Shown here: positions 26,231 to 34,945 of the stretch, piece by piece
Numbering within the stretch: the first letter of the stretch is position 1
Layout of the letters: each line of letters starts with the position of its first letter
Assembly (NCBI RefSeq): GCF_033100135.1
Contig: NZ_CP136920.1
Span: 1,612,001-1,676,000, forward strand
Source: Rubellicoccus peritrichatus
GTDB lineage: Bacteria > Verrucomicrobiota > Verrucomicrobiia > Opitutales > Cerasicoccaceae
Direction of reading: 5' to 3'
Length of the DNA stretch: 64,000 bases
Translations under genes and position numbers: made by a program
Notes under the pieces: model-generated
The model's database searches: none
The model's input: only the letters and a program-made list of their open reading frames with translations
What the model was told of the DNA's origin: nothing

Positions 26231-27940
26231 TTAGATTTTCTGCGCCCTCAATCTGCTCACTATTATCGCTGCGATAAAGAACACACCACATAAGGCGACA
26301 AACCAGTCCCCGTGTTTTACATAAAAGCTTTGCTTGCCGACGAGGGACGTTGAGCGGGTGAGATTCATCGGGCCGGCTCCCTGGAAGTATATGGAGCCTT
26401 CTCCATTTGTTAGAACATAGCGGATCTGACCAAACTCATCAATCCATCCGGTCCATCCATGATTGCCACATCGTACCACTGGGAGACGCGTCTCAACTGC
26501 CCGTAATACAGAGTTTGCCGCATGCTGATAAGCTCCGCCTTCTGTGCCGTACCATGCGTCATTGGTTACCACCAGAATCCAGGAGGCACCTTCCAGGGCC
26601 ATCTCCCTGGCAAGACTGGGGTAGATGTCTTCGTTGCAAATCAGGAAGCCCACGGGCCACGATTGACCGTTCAGTTCGATTGGGATGACGGTTGCATCTT
26701 CGGCTGCGATGATGTCATTCGCCAAAGGCACAACTTTATCTAAAAACGGCAGGTAGTCCCGAAAGGGCGTGTACTCTCCAAAAGGAACAGGGTGGCGTTT
26801 GAGGTAGAACTCATCGAAAATGCCTTTTTCCGGACGAACCCAGAAAACGCCGTTGAAAAGGTCTCCGTCGAGGATCGCAAGGTTCCCGCAAAGCAAGTTC
26901 GTATCGATGGTGTTGACCAGGCGTTCTGTCCAGCGAAGCATTCCGTCATCACGGTTATCCAGTATGGGGAATGGCGTCGCGGCTTCGGGCCAGAGAATGA
27001 CATCCGGGTCCAGCAATGCCGCGATTTCCGTCTGGCGTTCAAGGATATCGAGGTTGTTCCTGGCTTGATCAGGGTCCCACTTAAGCGTTGCCGGAATCCA
27101 GGGTTGGACTGCTGCTGCACGGAACATCGGCTCTCGCTCGGACCGTTCTTTAAAGCCAAAGATGTATAGTGAGAAACAAAACATCAGCATTCCAAGTGAA
27201 AGATAAAACTCCGGGCAAAACGCGAATTTGAGCCCGCCGAAAAGTGGCTTGGCATTTTGCCCCATCGTATCAAATCGCCGTCGTGCCGACTCCGTTTCGG
27301 GCTTTGGTTCTTTTGGCTGAACGCGCCGCTTCACTTGCCTGACTAAAGAACGTCCGTAGAAGACCAGCCCGAGGTTAAGAAAGATCAGGACAAAAGAAAT
27401 GCCGTAGTGTCCCGTCCATGCTGCGAGCTGAAGCATTGCCGGAGTTTGCCATTGGCTGGCCGACAGTGGGAGCCAGGGGAATCCGGTGAACAGCCAGCTT
27501 CGCAGCCACTCCAGAAGAATCCAGAATCCTGCCAATCCGAACATCATGATGATGCGTTGCCAGGCTGCTCCATTGATCACACGTGGCAGGCCCCATCTTA
27601 CGAAAGAAAGCCAGGCCAAGGGCGCAATGGTCATCAGCAAGGCGAGTAGTGCTGTGGCCAGCCAGCCCCAGGGCGGATGAATGTGTCGGAGCCAGATTAG
27701 GATCATGAACCACGAGACCCATGAAGCCAGAAAAGCACAGAGCAGATAAATCTTCCATCTCGGCTTGAAAAAGCACCAGATCAGAAAGGGGAGGGCGAAG
27801 ACGTAAGCTGCCTCGGCGACATCGAACGGAGGGAAGCAGCTGACATACAGCAAGGTTGAGATCACCGCTGCCAATACGCCAATCGCCAGCTCAAAGCTGC
27901 TGCTTCTTTTTTCTGCCTTTTCCGTGGCACCGATTTCCAT
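26231..27940 (-). CDS. lnt: apolipoprotein N-acyltransferase
   Basis: A 569-residue inner-membrane enzyme that adds the third acyl chain to lipoproteins after Lgt and LspA. An N-terminal membrane bundle (about six helices, residues 15-210) is followed by a nitrilase-like domain. Catalytic residues can be read: Glu in VILWPEAATPFPIL, Lys in FDEFYLKRHPVPFGEYTPFRDYLPFL and Cys in PVGFLICNEDIYPSLAREM. A last transmembrane segment (WFVALCGVFFIAAIIV) closes the protein. The Arg/Lys-rich insert between the helices and the hydrolase domain (about 200-240) is longer than in E. coli Lnt. The window's three lipoproteins are potential substrates. Confidence 0.94.
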   Translation of the reverse strand: MEIGATEKAEKRSSSFELAIGVLAAVISTLLYVSCFPPFDVAEAAYVFALPFLIWCFFKPRWKIYLLCAFLASWVSWFMILIWLRHIHPPWGWLATALLALLMTIAPLAWLSFVRWGLPRVINGAAWQRIIMMFGLAGFWILLEWLRSWLFTGFPWLPLSASQWQTPAMLQLAAWTGHYGISFVLIFLNLGLVFYGRSLVRQVKRRVQPKEPKPETESARRRFDTMGQNAKPLFGGLKFAFCPEFYLSLGMLMFCFSLYIFGFKERSEREPMFRAAAVQPWIPATLKWDPDQARNNLDILERQTEIAALLDPDVILWPEAATPFPILDNRDDGMLRWTERLVNTIDTNLLCGNLAILDGDLFNGVFWVRPEKGIFDEFYLKRHPVPFGEYTPFRDYLPFLDKVVPLANDIIAAEDATVIPIELNGQSWPVGFLICNEDIYPSLAREMALEGASWILVVTNDAWYGTEGGAYQHAANSVLRAVETRLPVVRCGNHGWTGWIDEFGQIRYVLTNGEGSIYFQGAGPMNLTRSTSLVGKQSFYVKHGDWFVALCGVFFIAAIIVSRLRAQKI

Positions 27941-27999
27941 GAGCGCGATGGTGTTGAATCCTTTGCCTTGGGAAAGGCCAAATATAGCTCAAGGGCGTT

Positions 28000-28764
28000 T
28001 TACCGACCCAAAACCTCGATCACTTTGCGATGCAGTCCAGGTGAAGTTGCAACTGCAGAATCACCATCAACCGGATCATCGCCTTTTAAATCAGTAATGA
28101 TCCCGCCGGCACCCCGCACGACCGGGATAAGTGGAAGTAAGTCCCATGGTGCCAGAACCGGATCGATCATGATGTCGGCCCGCCCTGTTGCCAAAAGGAA
28201 ATATCCGTAGCAATCGCCCCAGGTTCGTTTCAAGCGACAGGAGTCGTAAAGCTCCCTGATGCCTGGGTATTGATCCTCCCGAAGCAGGAGCTCAGGGTCC
28301 GTGGTCAGGAAAGTTGCCTCGTCAAACGTTTCGACATGCCGGACGGAGGTTCGGACGCCATTGAGCGTGGCCGATTCGTTGTCTCCAATTAAGAGCTCAC
28401 GAATGATTGGCTGGTTAATCGCACCCAGAATCGGTTGTCCCCGATGCAGAAGGCCAAGCAAAGTTCCAAAAAGCGGAACATGAGAGATAAACGACTTTGT
28501 GCCATCAATTGGATCTATGATCCAGACAAACTCCGCATCCTTGGCAGCGTCCGGGAATTCCTCCCCAATGACACCGTGATCGGGAAAGCGCTTGGTGATC
28601 ATCTCGCGGATATAGAGTTCTGCCTCGCAGTCAGCTGCAGTCACCGGAGAATCATCAGCCTTGCGCTTCGTGACGAGCGTATCGTCATCCCAGTATCGGC
28701 GAATGATCTCACCGCTGCCCAGCATGACCTCCTCAACGAAGTCCTTCAGTTTCTGCATGTCCAT
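28000..28764 (-). CDS. hisN: inositol monophosphatase family phosphatase, histidinol-phosphatase type
   Basis: A 254-residue Mg-dependent phosphatase. Metal-site motifs are GVIGEEFP (Glu), IIDPIDGTKSFI (Asp-x-x-Asp-Gly) and APWDLLPLIPVVRGAGG (C-terminal Asp), all in the order of the IMPase superfamily. The short inter-motif spacing, the segment KRKADDSPVTAADCEAE and the WGDCYGYFLLATGRADIMID pattern match HisN-type histidinol-phosphate phosphatases more than SuhB. A GTG start at 28785 is possible, but the ATG at 28764 gives the usual N-terminus. The upstream gene on the plus strand is divergent. Confidence 0.85.
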   Translation of the reverse strand: MDMQKLKDFVEEVMLGSGEIIRRYWDDDTLVTKRKADDSPVTAADCEAELYIREMITKRFPDHGVIGEEFPDAAKDAEFVWIIDPIDGTKSFISHVPLFGTLLGLLHRGQPILGAINQPIIRELLIGDNESATLNGVRTSVRHVETFDEATFLTTDPELLLREDQYPGIRELYDSCRLKRTWGDCYGYFLLATGRADIMIDPVLAPWDLLPLIPVVRGAGGIITDLKGDDPVDGDSAVATSPGLHRKVIEVLGR

Positions 28765-28915
28765 AAGCACAGAACATCGAAACACCTTTTATCGCCCAAG
28801 CTCAATCGCTTAATTGGGGGGAAGCCATAGTTTTCAAATGGCATGAAGCACAATCGACACAATCACGTTCTATGAATGTTACTAAAACCCCAAAAAGCTT
28901 CTGTGAAAACCACTC

Positions 28916-29614
28916 ATGATCTGCCATGCTGAATGCTTTGAAACGATGGAGACCGACTGGACATCACTTCCGATTCATGTGATCGACTTTGAAGGCAGCA
29001 ACGACTACGGTGTTATTGAATACGGCATTGCCGTTGTTCAAGATGCCAAAGTGGTTGAATGCCATTCCGGAGTCTGTGAAGCGGAAGATGAGATCAGCCA
29101 GAGCGACTCATGGAAGCACGGATTGCGTCGTCAGGATACCGAAGGCCAACCCAACTTTGCCAAGCATTGGGAGCTGTTTAATGCACTCCGGAAGAGAGGG
29201 CCATTCGCTGCACATCACGCATCGGTCGAGAACCGTTTGCTCAAGCGCAGCTGGCCGCATCCTTCGGCATCGCCCAGTTTCTATGGGTCAACCGACTCAG
29301 TTACGAGCTGGGGTCCATGGATAGACAGCCGCGCCATTTATCAGAAAGTTTATCCTGATCTCAGCGAACATAAACTCGGCTCGCTCATCGAGACTTTCCA
29401 ATTACAGGAACAGCTCGATGAGATGGCGATGGAGCATTGTCCTAATCGCCGTTGCAAGTATCACTGTGCACTCTATGATGCCTTGGCCTCGGCCCAACTC
29501 CTCATCCACCTTGGAAACCAGGGCGGTTTTGAGGATATGACAATCGAATGGCTCATCGAGATGAGCGCGTCAACCTCGGTGGCAACTGAGCTTCGACAGC
29601 CCAAGTTGCTTTAG
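28916..29614 (+). CDS. DEDD-superfamily 3'-5' exonuclease
   Basis: A 232-residue DnaQ-like exonuclease. Motif I is HVIDFEGSNDYGVIEYGIAV (Asp and Glu), motif II lies in FAAHHASVENRLLKRSW and motif III is RCKYHCALYDALASAQLLI, with His-x(4)-Asp (DEDDh type). Such proteins proofread or trim DNA or RNA ends. A second ATG at 28946 would give a start closer to motif I. The last three bases, TAG at 29612-29614, are also the first three bases of an inverted-repeat element (29612-29772), so the stop codon comes from the element boundary. Confidence 0.85.
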   Translation: MICHAECFETMETDWTSLPIHVIDFEGSNDYGVIEYGIAVVQDAKVVECHSGVCEAEDEISQSDSWKHGLRRQDTEGQPNFAKHWELFNALRKRGPFAAHHASVENRLLKRSWPHPSASPSFYGSTDSVTSWGPWIDSRAIYQKVYPDLSEHKLGSLIETFQLQEQLDEMAMEHCPNRRCKYHCALYDALASAQLLIHLGNQGGFEDMTIEWLIEMSASTSVATELRQPKLL

Positions 29615-29772
29615 GCTGTGTTTTTAAACCTCGGAACGAGTAGCCCCTGTTTTTGAGTCCAAATTTCAGGCTTTAAGCCGAGGCAATTCAAGAATTGTCG
29701 AGGTGAGGACATGGGATTTGGGCCAAAATAGAGGCAAGGATACGACCTGAGTAGGTTTGAAGACACAGTCTA
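29612..29772. repeat. TA-flanked miniature element, family A (short form)
   Basis: A 161-bp element with terminal inverted repeats: left TAGGCTGTGTTTTTAAACCT, right (complement) TAGACTGTGTCTTCAAACCT, 17 of 20 identical. TA stands at both ends, as expected for a TA target duplication. The left TAG is the stop codon of the exonuclease gene. The right 50 bp recur at 34002-34051. Confidence 0.75.
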
Positions 29773-30420
29773 GGTCGTGCCCTCGACGTTTAGGCTGCAT
29801 TCCCATACTTGTGATTTGGAAAAGCATGAACGCCTCCAGGTAGGCTTTATCATATGACTGTAGAAACCCGTAGTGTTTTCGAAATCGAGAACAAGTGGCC
29901 TGAGAGACCATCACAATGCGCGCTCATGCGCATTGGATCGGCAAACCGGTTTAATCCCAACTACGGGACCACCTGCACGTACCATCCGGTACTGACCACG
30001 GGCCTTCGCCCAAACAGAGGGAATTTCGAATGACGATTTGCGATTTACAAATGTGGAATGCGGATTGTGGATTGGTGAAATTTAGAGTCTTCACCTTCTG
30101 AAATCCGAAATCGCCATTCGACATGCCCCCAGCCTGGGCAGTCGCTATATTGGACATTGCCCGGCAATGGGCATTCGAACAAAACTCCGCAATAAGTCAT
30201 AGCCTAGGCACAACCTCCAGCCGCTAAGCCGCTCGCCCACAAACATACGTTTGGACAAAGTCATTAACAATAGAACCCTTGATGGCGGTAAGTAATTCAT
30301 GCCTCTATTAGAGCAAAAAGGAATATGCGGTGCAATAAAAAGTGCATAAATGTTCATTATTTTATCTAAGTGGCACATTGGGCGAACGGACTTCAGAATC
30401 CTTTGCTTTAATGGCCTGAA

Positions 30421-30640
30421 GGGCCCTAGCAAACAAGCCCAGGGTGGAATGAGGAACGAATGAAGCCCTGGGTAACAAGTATCACAGAAAGAAGGAGCCC
30501 TGTAAGGGTACCGCAATCGAAGACATGCCTGTGTTCGTGCGTCAGCCTTTCAGGCCTTTAAATCTCTATACTCATGGAGTCCCAGGGCTACGCTACGCTT
30601 CACCCTGGGCTGGTTTGCATCAACCCTTCGGGCCTTCAAA
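30421..30640. repeat. CCCAGGG-type palindromic element
   Basis: The left part contains AAGCCCAGGGTGGAATGAGG followed by GAAGCCCTGGGT; the right part reads CCCAGGGCTACGCTACGC followed by CACCCTGGGCTGG. Both parts contain inverted CCCAGGGT/ACCCTGGG pairs and end near a GGGCC(TT) box with a GAAGGGCC-type match. Sequences of this pattern are, from memory, common in verrucomicrobial and planctomycete genomes. Confidence 0.6.
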
Positions 30641-30718
30641 TTCAGAACAAGAGCACAAATCTTGATTCTCCATTGGCCCTAAGCAGTAAGCGGAAATTGA
30701 GGTAAGCTTTTCGAAGCT

Positions 30719-30845
30719 AAAGGAGCGGGGGCATTCCTGCCCCCGTCAGTGTGTTGAGCCTCATATCTGATGCTCAAGCCTGAGGATGCATTGTTATCCC
30801 TTCTGCATTAGATACGTACGGGGGCAGGAATGCCCCCACTCCTTT
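30719..30845. repeat. nested double palindrome, GGGGGCATTCCTGCCCCC
   Basis: Two 28-nt arms (30719-30746 and 30818-30845) are reverse complements of each other at 27 of 28 positions. Each arm also contains its own hairpin, GGGGGCA-TTCC-TGCCCCC. The spacer is 71 bp. A single diverged arm lies at 54446-54474. Confidence 0.8.
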
Positions 30846-30947
30846 GGTGCACCGTCTTTGGCCTTGTTTTCTCTGAGTGCTACATGGCAAGAGAATCGCG
30901 ATTTTGTAATCGATAGATCAGTAAACACAGTTTATTGAATTCAAGGC

Positions 30948-31163
30948 ATGGAAACCACCAGTGATAAGAATAAGATACTCGCCGCCATTTTAGCATTCTT
31001 CTTTGGTGTTTTTGGTGCGCATCGTTTTTATGTCGGAAAGATTGGGACAGGGGTCATCCAGCTCTTCACAATCGGAGGTTTGGGGATTTGGTGTTTTATC
31101 GATTTTATCATTATTCTTTTTGGAGAATTCACAGACTCTGAAGGAAATAAAATTAGACAGTGA
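30948..31163 (+). CDS. TM2 domain membrane protein
   Basis: A 71-residue protein consisting of one TM2 domain. It begins KNKILAAILAFFFGVFGAHRFYVGK, the family's first helix ending in G-x-HRFY-x-G, and continues with GVIQLFTIGGLGIWCFIDFIIIL, the second helix with the conserved Gly-Gly and Trp. An acidic/basic C-terminal tail follows. TM2 proteins are small inner-membrane proteins of unsettled role. It stands alone between two repeat regions. Confidence 0.9.
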   Translation: METTSDKNKILAAILAFFFGVFGAHRFYVGKIGTGVIQLFTIGGLGIWCFIDFIIILFGEFTDSEGNKIRQ

Positions 31164-31598
31164 TTGCTGATAGTTACTGAGGGTGCTTGTTCAGTTGGGA
31201 TATACTATCCGCAGATTTTATTGATTAGCACAGATTTTTTGCGAAGATGTGTTAGGCTGTGTTTTTAAACCTCCGTATTTTTCATCTTGTTAGATTATAG
31301 AGCGGTTTGGTGGAAGGTAGGGCGCAGTCTCCAGACAAGCCGAACGTTGTTGTAGAGAAAAGCAGCGATGCTCAGAGGCAACGTTCGGCTTGTCTGGAGA
31401 CTGCGCCCTACCTGAAGAGACTTGTTTGGCCGCTACCCTCGATAATGGTATTCTAAAAACGCTAGCTTACTCCCATGGAAGGCAACCACATATTAAATAC
31501 GGAGGTTTGAAAACACAGCCTAGTGTTATGCGCTACTTGTGTTTAGTTGTTCAGTCAGATGTAGGTTGATTTGAATGAAAGTAATGCTTCTGAATAAC
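31164..31598. other. 435-bp gap between TM2 and sulfatase genes
   Basis: Mostly occupied by the family A element at 31253-31522. The 90 bp before it contain a decayed CAGATTTTATTGATTAGCACAGATT phrase. The 76 bp after it hold nothing recognisable. No gene is seen. Confidence 0.65.
31253..31522. repeat. TA-flanked miniature element, family A (long form with palindromic core)
   Basis: A 270-bp non-coding element. Terminal inverted repeats of 28 bp begin TAGGCTGTGTTTT and match at 27 of 28 positions. The core is a long hairpin beginning GGTAGGGCGCAGTCTCCAGA with its complement ending ACTGCGCCCTACC. The flanks read GTGT on both sides outside the TA. A second copy, truncated at its right end, lies at 43886-44138. 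Confidence 0.85.
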
Positions 31599-33065
31599 CT
31601 ACACAAACTCCCTCGGGTGCCGCTTTTTGAGTTTGTCGATGGCCCAGCTGCGGTCGGTTTTTTCCAGATGAGGAATGTAATCTTTGAGTTTGTCGCGGGC
31701 GTGGAAGGGGCCGCCTTCGCGCATAACGGTCCACATGGGGTCGATGTCACTTGAGCTGCTGGCCATCATTTCGGTGTGCCAGTTGTGAAGGTGGCGCAGG
31801 GCCTGATCACAGATGTCGCGCCGGTCTTCTGCGAGATTGTTTTGCTCGTGCGGATCGTTTTCCAGATTGAAAAGCATTTCTTCCGGGAATAGATGGTACC
31901 CATCATGATACGTCCTCATATAGAGCCAGGGGCCAAAGCGGACACTGCGCTGGCAGACATGCGCACATTGGCTCACGACCAGGAACTCGCGGCCTGCATC
32001 ATCGCTTCCTGTGATTGAGTTTGCAAAGCTTTCGCCGTCCCAGACGCCATCACACCCTTCAGCTTGTAGCATGTCCATCAGGGTTGGCGCAAAGTCTATG
32101 TTATAATGTAGTGATTCTCGATTTTGACCTTCACCTTTGAGCCCCGGCCACTTGATGATCAATGGCACGCGACAGGTGATATTGTCAGCTGTTCCATGTT
32201 CGCCATAGATGCCTAGCTCGCCCTGGTTTTCTCCATGATCGGCCGAGATCACAATAGCGGTTTCTTCGTAAACTCCAGCTGCTTTTAGCATCTCGACAAT
32301 GCGGGCGATCTGGTCATCGGCGTAACGAACACCATTGTCGTAACCGTCGATCATCTTGCGCAAATCGTCGTGAGTTTTGATGGAGCCGGGATGCTTGGGG
32401 AAATTAGGATCTTCTTGATCATGATACATACTGATTTCAAGGGCGGAGTGTGGACCAACGCAGTTCTGATGCTCAGCAAGCACTTCTTCGGTTAACCACT
32501 CGGGTAGGGGATCGTTGGCAAAGTGATTTGGATATTCTTCAGGCGTGCGATAAGGTGTGTGCGGGTCCCAATAATTAATATGCAGATACCAGTTGTCTTT
32601 GGGGGCGTTGTCGGTCAGCCATTTTTCAACAACTGGAGTTACTGCTTCGGCTGACTCCATTCCGCCGCCACCTGTGTTGTGTATTTCATTGAAACCGGCG
32701 TAGAATTGATGAGCGGAATGCCTTTGACCAAATGGGCTGATCTGTGCGGTGTGGAAACCTGCCCTTTGCAATGCCGCAGGAAGTGAATGGGTTTCGTAGG
32801 TGTTGCGAAAGTTGCGATCAGGACCTTCTACGCGCGGATCTGCGGCGGTGCCGCCATGGCCGACAACACCGGTGTGAATGCCAAAACGGCCTGAGTAGAA
32901 GGCAGTCCTTGAGGGCAGGCATGGAGCGTCGGTGCAATAGTAATTGTCGAAGCGCACACTCTCTCGGGCGATTGCATCAATCGCAGGTGACGTATTGCGG
33001 TGATAGCCATAGCACCCAAGATGATCCGGGCGTAGTGAATCTATATCAAGGTAAAGTATTCTCAT
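31599..33065 (-). CDS. type I sulfatase
   Basis: A 488-residue sulfatase of the alkaline-phosphatase superfamily. The formylglycine site is CLPSR (Cys49-Arg53) in DAPCLPSRTAFYSGR, the C-x-P-S-R form matured by formylglycine-generating enzyme. Calcium ligands begin at LYLDIDSLRPDHLGCYG (Asp7, Asp9) and recur in IVISADHGENQGELGIYGEHG. No signal peptide follows the ATG at 33065, so it may be cytoplasmic or the N-terminus may lack an export signal. It would remove sulfate from a sulfated glycan or small ester. An IclR regulator gene lies directly upstream on the same strand. Confidence 0.92.
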   Translation of the reverse strand: MRILYLDIDSLRPDHLGCYGYHRNTSPAIDAIARESVRFDNYYCTDAPCLPSRTAFYSGRFGIHTGVVGHGGTAADPRVEGPDRNFRNTYETHSLPAALQRAGFHTAQISPFGQRHSAHQFYAGFNEIHNTGGGGMESAEAVTPVVEKWLTDNAPKDNWYLHINYWDPHTPYRTPEEYPNHFANDPLPEWLTEEVLAEHQNCVGPHSALEISMYHDQEDPNFPKHPGSIKTHDDLRKMIDGYDNGVRYADDQIARIVEMLKAAGVYEETAIVISADHGENQGELGIYGEHGTADNITCRVPLIIKWPGLKGEGQNRESLHYNIDFAPTLMDMLQAEGCDGVWDGESFANSITGSDDAGREFLVVSQCAHVCQRSVRFGPWLYMRTYHDGYHLFPEEMLFNLENDPHEQNNLAEDRRDICDQALRHLHNWHTEMMASSSSDIDPMWTVMREGGPFHARDKLKDYIPHLEKTDRSWAIDKLKKRHPREFV

Positions 33066-33088
33066 GGGTTTTGTTAATGTTGTCTTGG

Positions 33089-33155
33089 GGTAGGGCGCAG
33101 TCTCCTGACAAGCCGCCACTATGACGTTCGGCTTGTCAGGAGACTGCGCCCTACC
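33089..33155. repeat. solo core palindrome GGTAGGGCGCAGTCTCC
   Basis: Two perfect 27-nt arms, beginning GGTAGGGCGCAGTCTCCTGA and ending in the complement TGCGCCCTACC, with a 13-nt spacer CCACTATGACGTT. It is the same core as in the elements at 31253 and 43886, but without the TAGGCTGTG ends. It lies between the IclR and sulfatase genes. Confidence 0.85.
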
Positions 33156-33185
33156 TGATTAATATCAAATACTGTTAATTGCTTT

Positions 33186-33923
33186 CTAATAATTAGTTAG
33201 GTTCTGCACGGATTGCTCAAGTTCCTGAAAAATGAAATCGTCGGCTGGTTCTCTTCCGAACCGATAGATTGTTGCAACGGATAGGACGCCGCGTAACTTG
33301 CCGTCATCAACGAGAGCCATCGCCAGACGGCGAACTCCATTCTGGTTGAAAAACGGATCGACTGCTTTTGTTGACCTGCCTTGTTCTGCGATACGTTCGT
33401 TGGCTTCTGTTGCCGAGATGTCACTTCTCTTGCCGTTTGCGATATAGGCCTTGTGTGAGGAATGATCGTGAGGCCCATAAGTCGAGTGTGCATGGCCAAG
33501 TATCGCCACGGAATCGAGCTCTTCTTCCCAATGTCTGATGAATCCTGTTTTCGCCAGGACAGCGACTTCGCCTTCGGCCCGTAGTTGCCGGATGATTGTC
33601 ATGCCAGCCTGCGACGGCAGATACCATTCGATCGTTTCTCCTGTTATATCAGCCAGGCGTTTCAGTTCTGCGGTCAGAGTTGCTTCAAACCGGTCATCAC
33701 CAATATTTACAGGAACCAGATGCTTCAACGATCGGTAGGTCTTGGACTCGGAGCGTTCTATCAGACCAAGAGTGCAGAGTGTGTCCAGCAGCCGGAGTGT
33801 TGATGATTTCGGGTAATCAAGCACTCGGGTGATTCCATCAAGTGAATCTGACGGCACTGAAGACAGGTATTCCATGATCGCAATACCACGGGACAGGGCT
33901 GGGACTGGTTCAGTTGATTCCAT
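33186..33923 (-). CDS. IclR family transcriptional regulator
   Basis: A 245-residue regulator. The N-terminal winged helix-turn-helix is visible: ALSRGIAIMEYLSSVPSDSLDGITRVLDYPKSSTLRLLDTLCTLGLIER. The C-terminal effector domain continues with SLKHLVPVNIGDDRF and VAILGHAHSTYGPHDHSSHKAYIANGK and ends in FIFQELEQSVQNLTNY. IclR proteins often control aromatic or carboxylic acid and sugar metabolism. It is upstream of and co-oriented with the sulfatase gene; a hairpin separates them. Confidence 0.87.
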   Translation of the reverse strand: MESTEPVPALSRGIAIMEYLSSVPSDSLDGITRVLDYPKSSTLRLLDTLCTLGLIERSESKTYRSLKHLVPVNIGDDRFEATLTAELKRLADITGETIEWYLPSQAGMTIIRQLRAEGEVAVLAKTGFIRHWEEELDSVAILGHAHSTYGPHDHSSHKAYIANGKRSDISATEANERIAEQGRSTKAVDPFFNQNGVRRLAMALVDDGKLRGVLSVATIYRFGREPADDFIFQELEQSVQNLTNY

Positions 33924-33999
33924 ATTTGGAATATGTTCAACATGTGGAATTTTGGGGCAAGTCTTTTCTTACCAAAAAGATGCTGTGCTCTGGATTTTG

Positions 34000-34051
34000 A
34001 ATCAAAATAGAGCCAAGGATACGACTTGAGTAGGTTTGAAGGCAGGGCCTA
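34000..34051. repeat. right half of family A short element
   Basis: ATCAAAATAGAGCCAAGGAT through TTGAAGGCAGGGCCTA matches the right 50 bp of the 29612-29772 element closely (CAAAATAGAG, CAAGGATACGAC, TGAGTAGGTTTGAAG). The left end is missing. It abuts the next element at TA (34050-34051). Confidence 0.65.
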
Positions 34052-34268
34052 GTGCAGTGTCTGCTAAGTTTCGTTCATAAATTATTTAAAACAGAGAAAG
34101 AAAAAATTAGCCGCGGATGAAACGCGGATTAACACGGATTTAATTCAAAAAACGGTATTTTATCTGTGTTAATCCGCGTTTCATCCGTGGCTAATAAGAA
34201 ATTCGCTACTTTTTGCTCTGTGTTCTCCGTGTCTCTGTGGCTAATAAATGATGTGCTAAACTTCCCCG
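34050..34268. repeat. miniature element, TGTCTGCTAAG ends with CGGATTAACACGG core
   Basis: The left end TAGTGCAGTGTCTGCTAAG matches the copy at 20432. The core (34107-34194) is an inverted repeat beginning TTAGCCGCGGATGAAACGCG and ending CGTTTCATCCGTGGCTAA. The right end near 34250-34268, GATGTGCTAAACTT, is a weak complement of the left end. The segment CTCTGTGTTCTCCGTGTCTC (34216-34235) complements the left-arm ACAGAG stretch. Confidence 0.65.
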
Positions 34269-34324
34269 GCAGGACACTTGAGGCGCTTTTTTTTTGCCTT
34301 CTGGCAATAATCCGATGTCTTCCG

Positions 34325-34945
34325 ATGCATAAGATGCAGACCACTGTAGCAACAAAACCGATTGATCGGGTGATTCTCGCCTCGGGCTCTCCCCGGCGTA
34401 GGGAATTGCTTGAGCGGATGGGGCTGCGTTTTGAGGTGTTTCCTGCTCAAGTCAATGAGTGGGAGGAGGCGGATGCACCACCGGCCGAACTGGTCCGTCA
34501 CAACGCAGCGCTGAAGGCGGAATGGGCCGCAGTGCGGAAGCCGCAGGAGCTGATCCTGGCCTCGGATACGACTGTTGCGCTCGGGGATGAAGTTTTGAAC
34601 AAACCAGTGGATATGGACGAAGCGCGTACCATGCTGGGGCGACTTTCCGGCAAGACCCACACGGTTTATACATCGATTGCTTTGCGATGCGAGGCACATA
34701 ACATTGACGAGTTGGACCATGTGACCAGCGATGTGACATTTCGCCTCCTTTCAGCTGAGGATATCGAGCGCTATATCCAGGTGGTCAATCCGTTAGACAA
34801 GGCTGGCGCTTATGGTATTCAGGAAGGAAAAGAAATTATTATCGCGGGTTTGGATGGCTCTTTGACGAATGTCATGGGCTTGCCAACTGAATTTCTAACG
34901 GATCTATTCAAACGACTGGGAATTTGGGATTCCCTCTCCAGTTAA
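34325..34945 (+). CDS. maf: Maf family nucleoside triphosphate pyrophosphatase
   Basis: A 206-residue house-cleaning pyrophosphatase. RVILASGSPRRRELLERMGLRFEVFP is the diagnostic N-terminal substrate-binding segment. Next comes ILASDTTVALGDEVLNKPVDMDEARTMLGRLSGKTHTVYT, containing the catalytic Asp. GAYGIQEGKEIIIAGLDGSLTNVMGLP closes the fold. It hydrolyses non-canonical or modified NTPs such as dTTP and UTP. The long upstream frame is repeat DNA, so the ATG at 34325 was chosen; another at 34334 is possible. It heads an operon of four genes and overlaps the next start by one base (TAATG). Confidence 0.93.
   Translation: MHKMQTTVATKPIDRVILASGSPRRRELLERMGLRFEVFPAQVNEWEEADAPPAELVRHNAALKAEWAAVRKPQELILASDTTVALGDEVLNKPVDMDEARTMLGRLSGKTHTVYTSIALRCEAHNIDELDHVTSDVTFRLLSAEDIERYIQVVNPLDKAGAYGIQEGKEIIIAGLDGSLTNVMGLPTEFLTDLFKRLGIWDSLSS

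Larger units (their letters stand above)
29615..30947. other. 1.3-kb gene-free repeat region
   Basis: No convincing gene. It carries the family A element (to 29772), a stretch at about 30020-30125 resembling decayed GATTTGCGATTTACAAATG-type phrases, the CCCAGGG element (30421-30640) and the GGGGGCATTCC double palindrome (30719-30845). Short frames such as that at 29666-29914 are contained in repeats and look accidental. The stretch 30130-30420 shows nothing recognisable. Confidence 0.65.
33924..34324. other. 401-bp gap with two abutting repeat remnants
   Basis: Between the divergent IclR and maf genes. About 75 bp upstream of IclR contain GGAATATGTTCAACATGTGG, in which ATGTTCAACAT is a palindrome and could be an operator. 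The rest is the half element at 34000-34051 followed by the element at 34050-34268. No gene is seen. Confidence 0.6.

Noticed and set aside
29666-29914. 82-codon minus-strand frame in the repeat region
   Set aside because: Most of it lies in the family A element (29612-29772), and it has no recognisable domain.
30421-34270. possible CRISPR array
   Set aside because: The repeats are palindromes of different families at irregular distances, without uniform spacers, and no cas gene is present.
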